Shown piece by piece: positions 4,733 through 5,522 of a stretch of DNA of 5,522 nt; position 1 is the stretch's first letter, and the number at the start of each line of letters is the position of its first letter. Under the pieces are notes generated by a model. The model saw only the letters and a list, made by a program, of their open reading frames with translations, did not search any database and had not been told where the DNA came from. The position numbers and the translations under genes were made by a program. This DNA is from an uncultured Bacillota bacterium (GTDB lineage Bacteria > Bacillota_I > Bacilli_A > RF39 > UBA660): contig CAJKKJ010000073.1 in assembly GCA_905200435.1 (NCBI GenBank), positions 1 to 5,522 on the forward strand, read 5' to 3'.

Positions 4733-5284
4733 ATGAAAAAAATAATTTATGTAACAGGTAACTGGTATAAAATAATGAGCGCAAAAAAAATTCTAGAGCC
4801 ACTTGGTATAGAAGTTGAAAATGTTAAAATGGAAACAACCGAAATACAAGCAAATACAATTGAAGAAGTTGCAAAATACTCTGCTAAAGAAGCAAGTGAA
4901 AAATTAAAATGCACTGTTTTAAAAAATGACACCGGCTTATGTATAGATGCGTTAAAAGGTTTTCCGGGGCCATATACACATTACGTAGACGAAAAAATAG
5001 GTGAAGATGGTATATTAAAACTACTAGATGGTGTTGAAAACAGAAAAGCATCATTTATTGAGGCATTTGCCTATTGTGAATATGGAAAAGAACCAATTGT
5101 TTTTAAATCAATAACAACAGGTACAATTGCACTAGAAAAATCAGGAACATATGGTTGGAGTTGGGATTATATATTTATACCAGATGGCTACGATAAAACA
5201 ATGGCAAACTATCCAGATGATGAAAGATGTCTTGTTTGGAATACTGATGCCTATAAAGAACTAGCAGAATTTTTAAATAAGTAG
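4733..5284 (+). CDS. Divergent Ham1/RdgB-family non-canonical purine NTP pyrophosphatase
   Basis: The family hydrolyses ITP, dITP and XTP to the monophosphate plus pyrophosphate, keeping deaminated purines out of DNA and RNA. At 183 residues the length is normal. Family marks are VTGNWYK (residues 7-13, the Thr-Gly-Asn-x-x-Lys phosphate motif), TTEIQ (35-39), and NDTGLCIDALKGFPGPYTHY (65-84), with the catalytic-type Asp66 in Asp-Thr-Gly-Leu and the Gly-x-Pro-Gly-x-Tyr motif. The C-terminal half diverges. The usual Gly-x-Gly-x-Asp-Pro-x-Phe is GWSWDYIF (141-148), keeping the Asp but with Tyr for Pro, and the usual Ser-His-Arg before the last helix reads VWN (168-170). These regions contact the base, so specificity may differ from ITP/XTP. 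The ribosome site is AGAAAGGA, 13 bases separate the gene from the CPBP stop, and a terminator overlaps its own stop codon. Confidence 0.85.
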   Translation: MKKIIYVTGNWYKIMSAKKILEPLGIEVENVKMETTEIQANTIEEVAKYSAKEASEKLKCTVLKNDTGLCIDALKGFPGPYTHYVDEKIGEDGILKLLDGVENRKASFIEAFAYCEYGKEPIVFKSITTGTIALEKSGTYGWSWDYIFIPDGYDKTMANYPDDERCLVWNTDAYKELAEFLNK

Positions 5285-5310
5285 ATTGCAAAATCTATTT
5301 TTTCTTTTTC
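5279..5310 (+). terminator. Intrinsic terminator of the CPBP-ham1 operon
   Basis: TAGATT (5282-5287) and AATCTA (5292-5297) pair around GCAA, extendable by a G-T and two A-T pairs from 5279 to 5300, and lead into a T-rich tail (5298-5309). The stem begins in the last sense codon and includes the TAG stop. Confidence 0.75.
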
Positions 5311-5318
5311 AAAAATCT

Positions 5319-5346
5319 TTCAAAAAAACAAATATTATGCTATACT
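5319..5346 (+). promoter_or_regulatory. Promoter of the yqeG-like gene
   Basis: The extended -10, TG (5338-5339) and TATACT (5341-5346), is preceded at 16 bases by TTCAAA (5319-5324), a 4-of-6 match to the -35 consensus. Transcription would start near 5353, giving a short leader containing AAGGAAGTGA. Confidence 0.65.
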
Positions 5347-5375
5347 AGATTTATAGTACAAAGGAAGTGATAAAA

Positions 5376-5522
5376 TTGGAACAATACATTCCGGATATTT
5401 ACCAAAAAAGTATTTATACTATAAACTATGAAAAATTAATAGATAGAGGTATTAAATGTTTACTTTTTGATTTAGACAACACAATCGCTCCAGTTGGTGT
5501 CAAAAGTCCAAGCAAAAAAGTA
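5376..5522 (+). CDS. yqeG: YqeG-like HAD-superfamily (IIIA) phosphatase, N-terminal part
   Basis: The first 49 residues are present and the rest lies beyond the window. The start is TTG 5376, since AAGGAAGTGA (5361-5370) is well spaced from it and there is no in-frame ATG nearby. YIPDIYQKSIYTINYEKLID (residues 4-23) followed by RGIKCLLFDLDNTIAP (24-39) matches the start of YqeG proteins. Asp32 and Asp34 of FDLDNT are the HAD motif I nucleophile and acid/base. The family is related to phosphatidylglycerophosphate phosphatases, so a role in phospholipid synthesis is plausible but unproven. In Bacillota yqeG often heads a cluster with yqeH and ribosome-assembly genes; that part would lie outside the window. 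Confidence 0.9.
   Translation, partial: MEQYIPDIYQKSIYTINYEKLIDRGIKCLLFDLDNTIAPVGVKSPSKKV

Noticed and set aside
4747..4932. Minus-strand open frame opposite the Ham1-family gene
   Set aside because: Shadow of a gene with recognisable family motifs; no start signals.

Overview
The window is very AT-rich (roughly three quarters A+T by eye). It uses Shine-Dalgarno-led genes, TAA/TAG/TGA stops, extended -10 promoters and short A/T-rich intrinsic terminators. Together with YugP-type peptidase and YqeG-type HAD phosphatase genes, this points to a low-GC Bacillota (Firmicutes), most likely an uncultured gut-type lineage. Species cannot be told from the sequence. Every gene I can support is on the + strand, and there is no rRNA, tRNA, CRISPR array or transposase.

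Layout. (1) 1-153: the last 40 codons of an unrecognised gene and a hairpin that probably ends it. (2) 173-3026: an apparent polycistronic block behind an extended -10 promoter and a structured leader. In order it holds a small two-helix membrane protein gene split by a frameshift, an intact nitroreductase-family gene, an intact TraX-family membrane protein gene, a lipoprotein gene with three lesions, a small membrane-anchored Sm-like (DUF6897-like) gene with a start-codon ambiguity, and a broken, possibly chimeric membrane protein gene. A terminator closes the block. (3) 3129-3962: a single-gene unit for a YugP-like zinc membrane peptidase with its own promoter and terminator. (4) 3978-5310: a two-gene unit, CPBP-type intramembrane protease plus a divergent Ham1/RdgB-type NTP pyrophosphatase. 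(5) 5319-5522: a promoter and the first 49 codons of a YqeG-like HAD phosphatase gene, cut by the window edge.

No single pathway ties the genes together. The common theme is membrane and envelope (TraX, YugP, CPBP, lipoprotein, small membrane proteins) with two housekeeping enzymes. Gene decay is confined to the small accessory genes of the 173-3026 block, while all the larger enzymes read cleanly. This argues for real decay rather than general sequencing error.

The most interesting observation is a 14-nt perfect complementarity between the yugP-like ribosome binding site/start codon (3164-3177) and the 3' untranslated region of the same transcript (3895-3908). It resembles known cases of 3'UTR-to-5'UTR pairing that controls translation. 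Secondary points are an Sm-like gene whose best-spaced start codon is ATA with a well-placed internal ATG, a prfB-like arrangement at a frameshift, and a Ham1-family protein that lacks the usual Ser-His-Arg motif.
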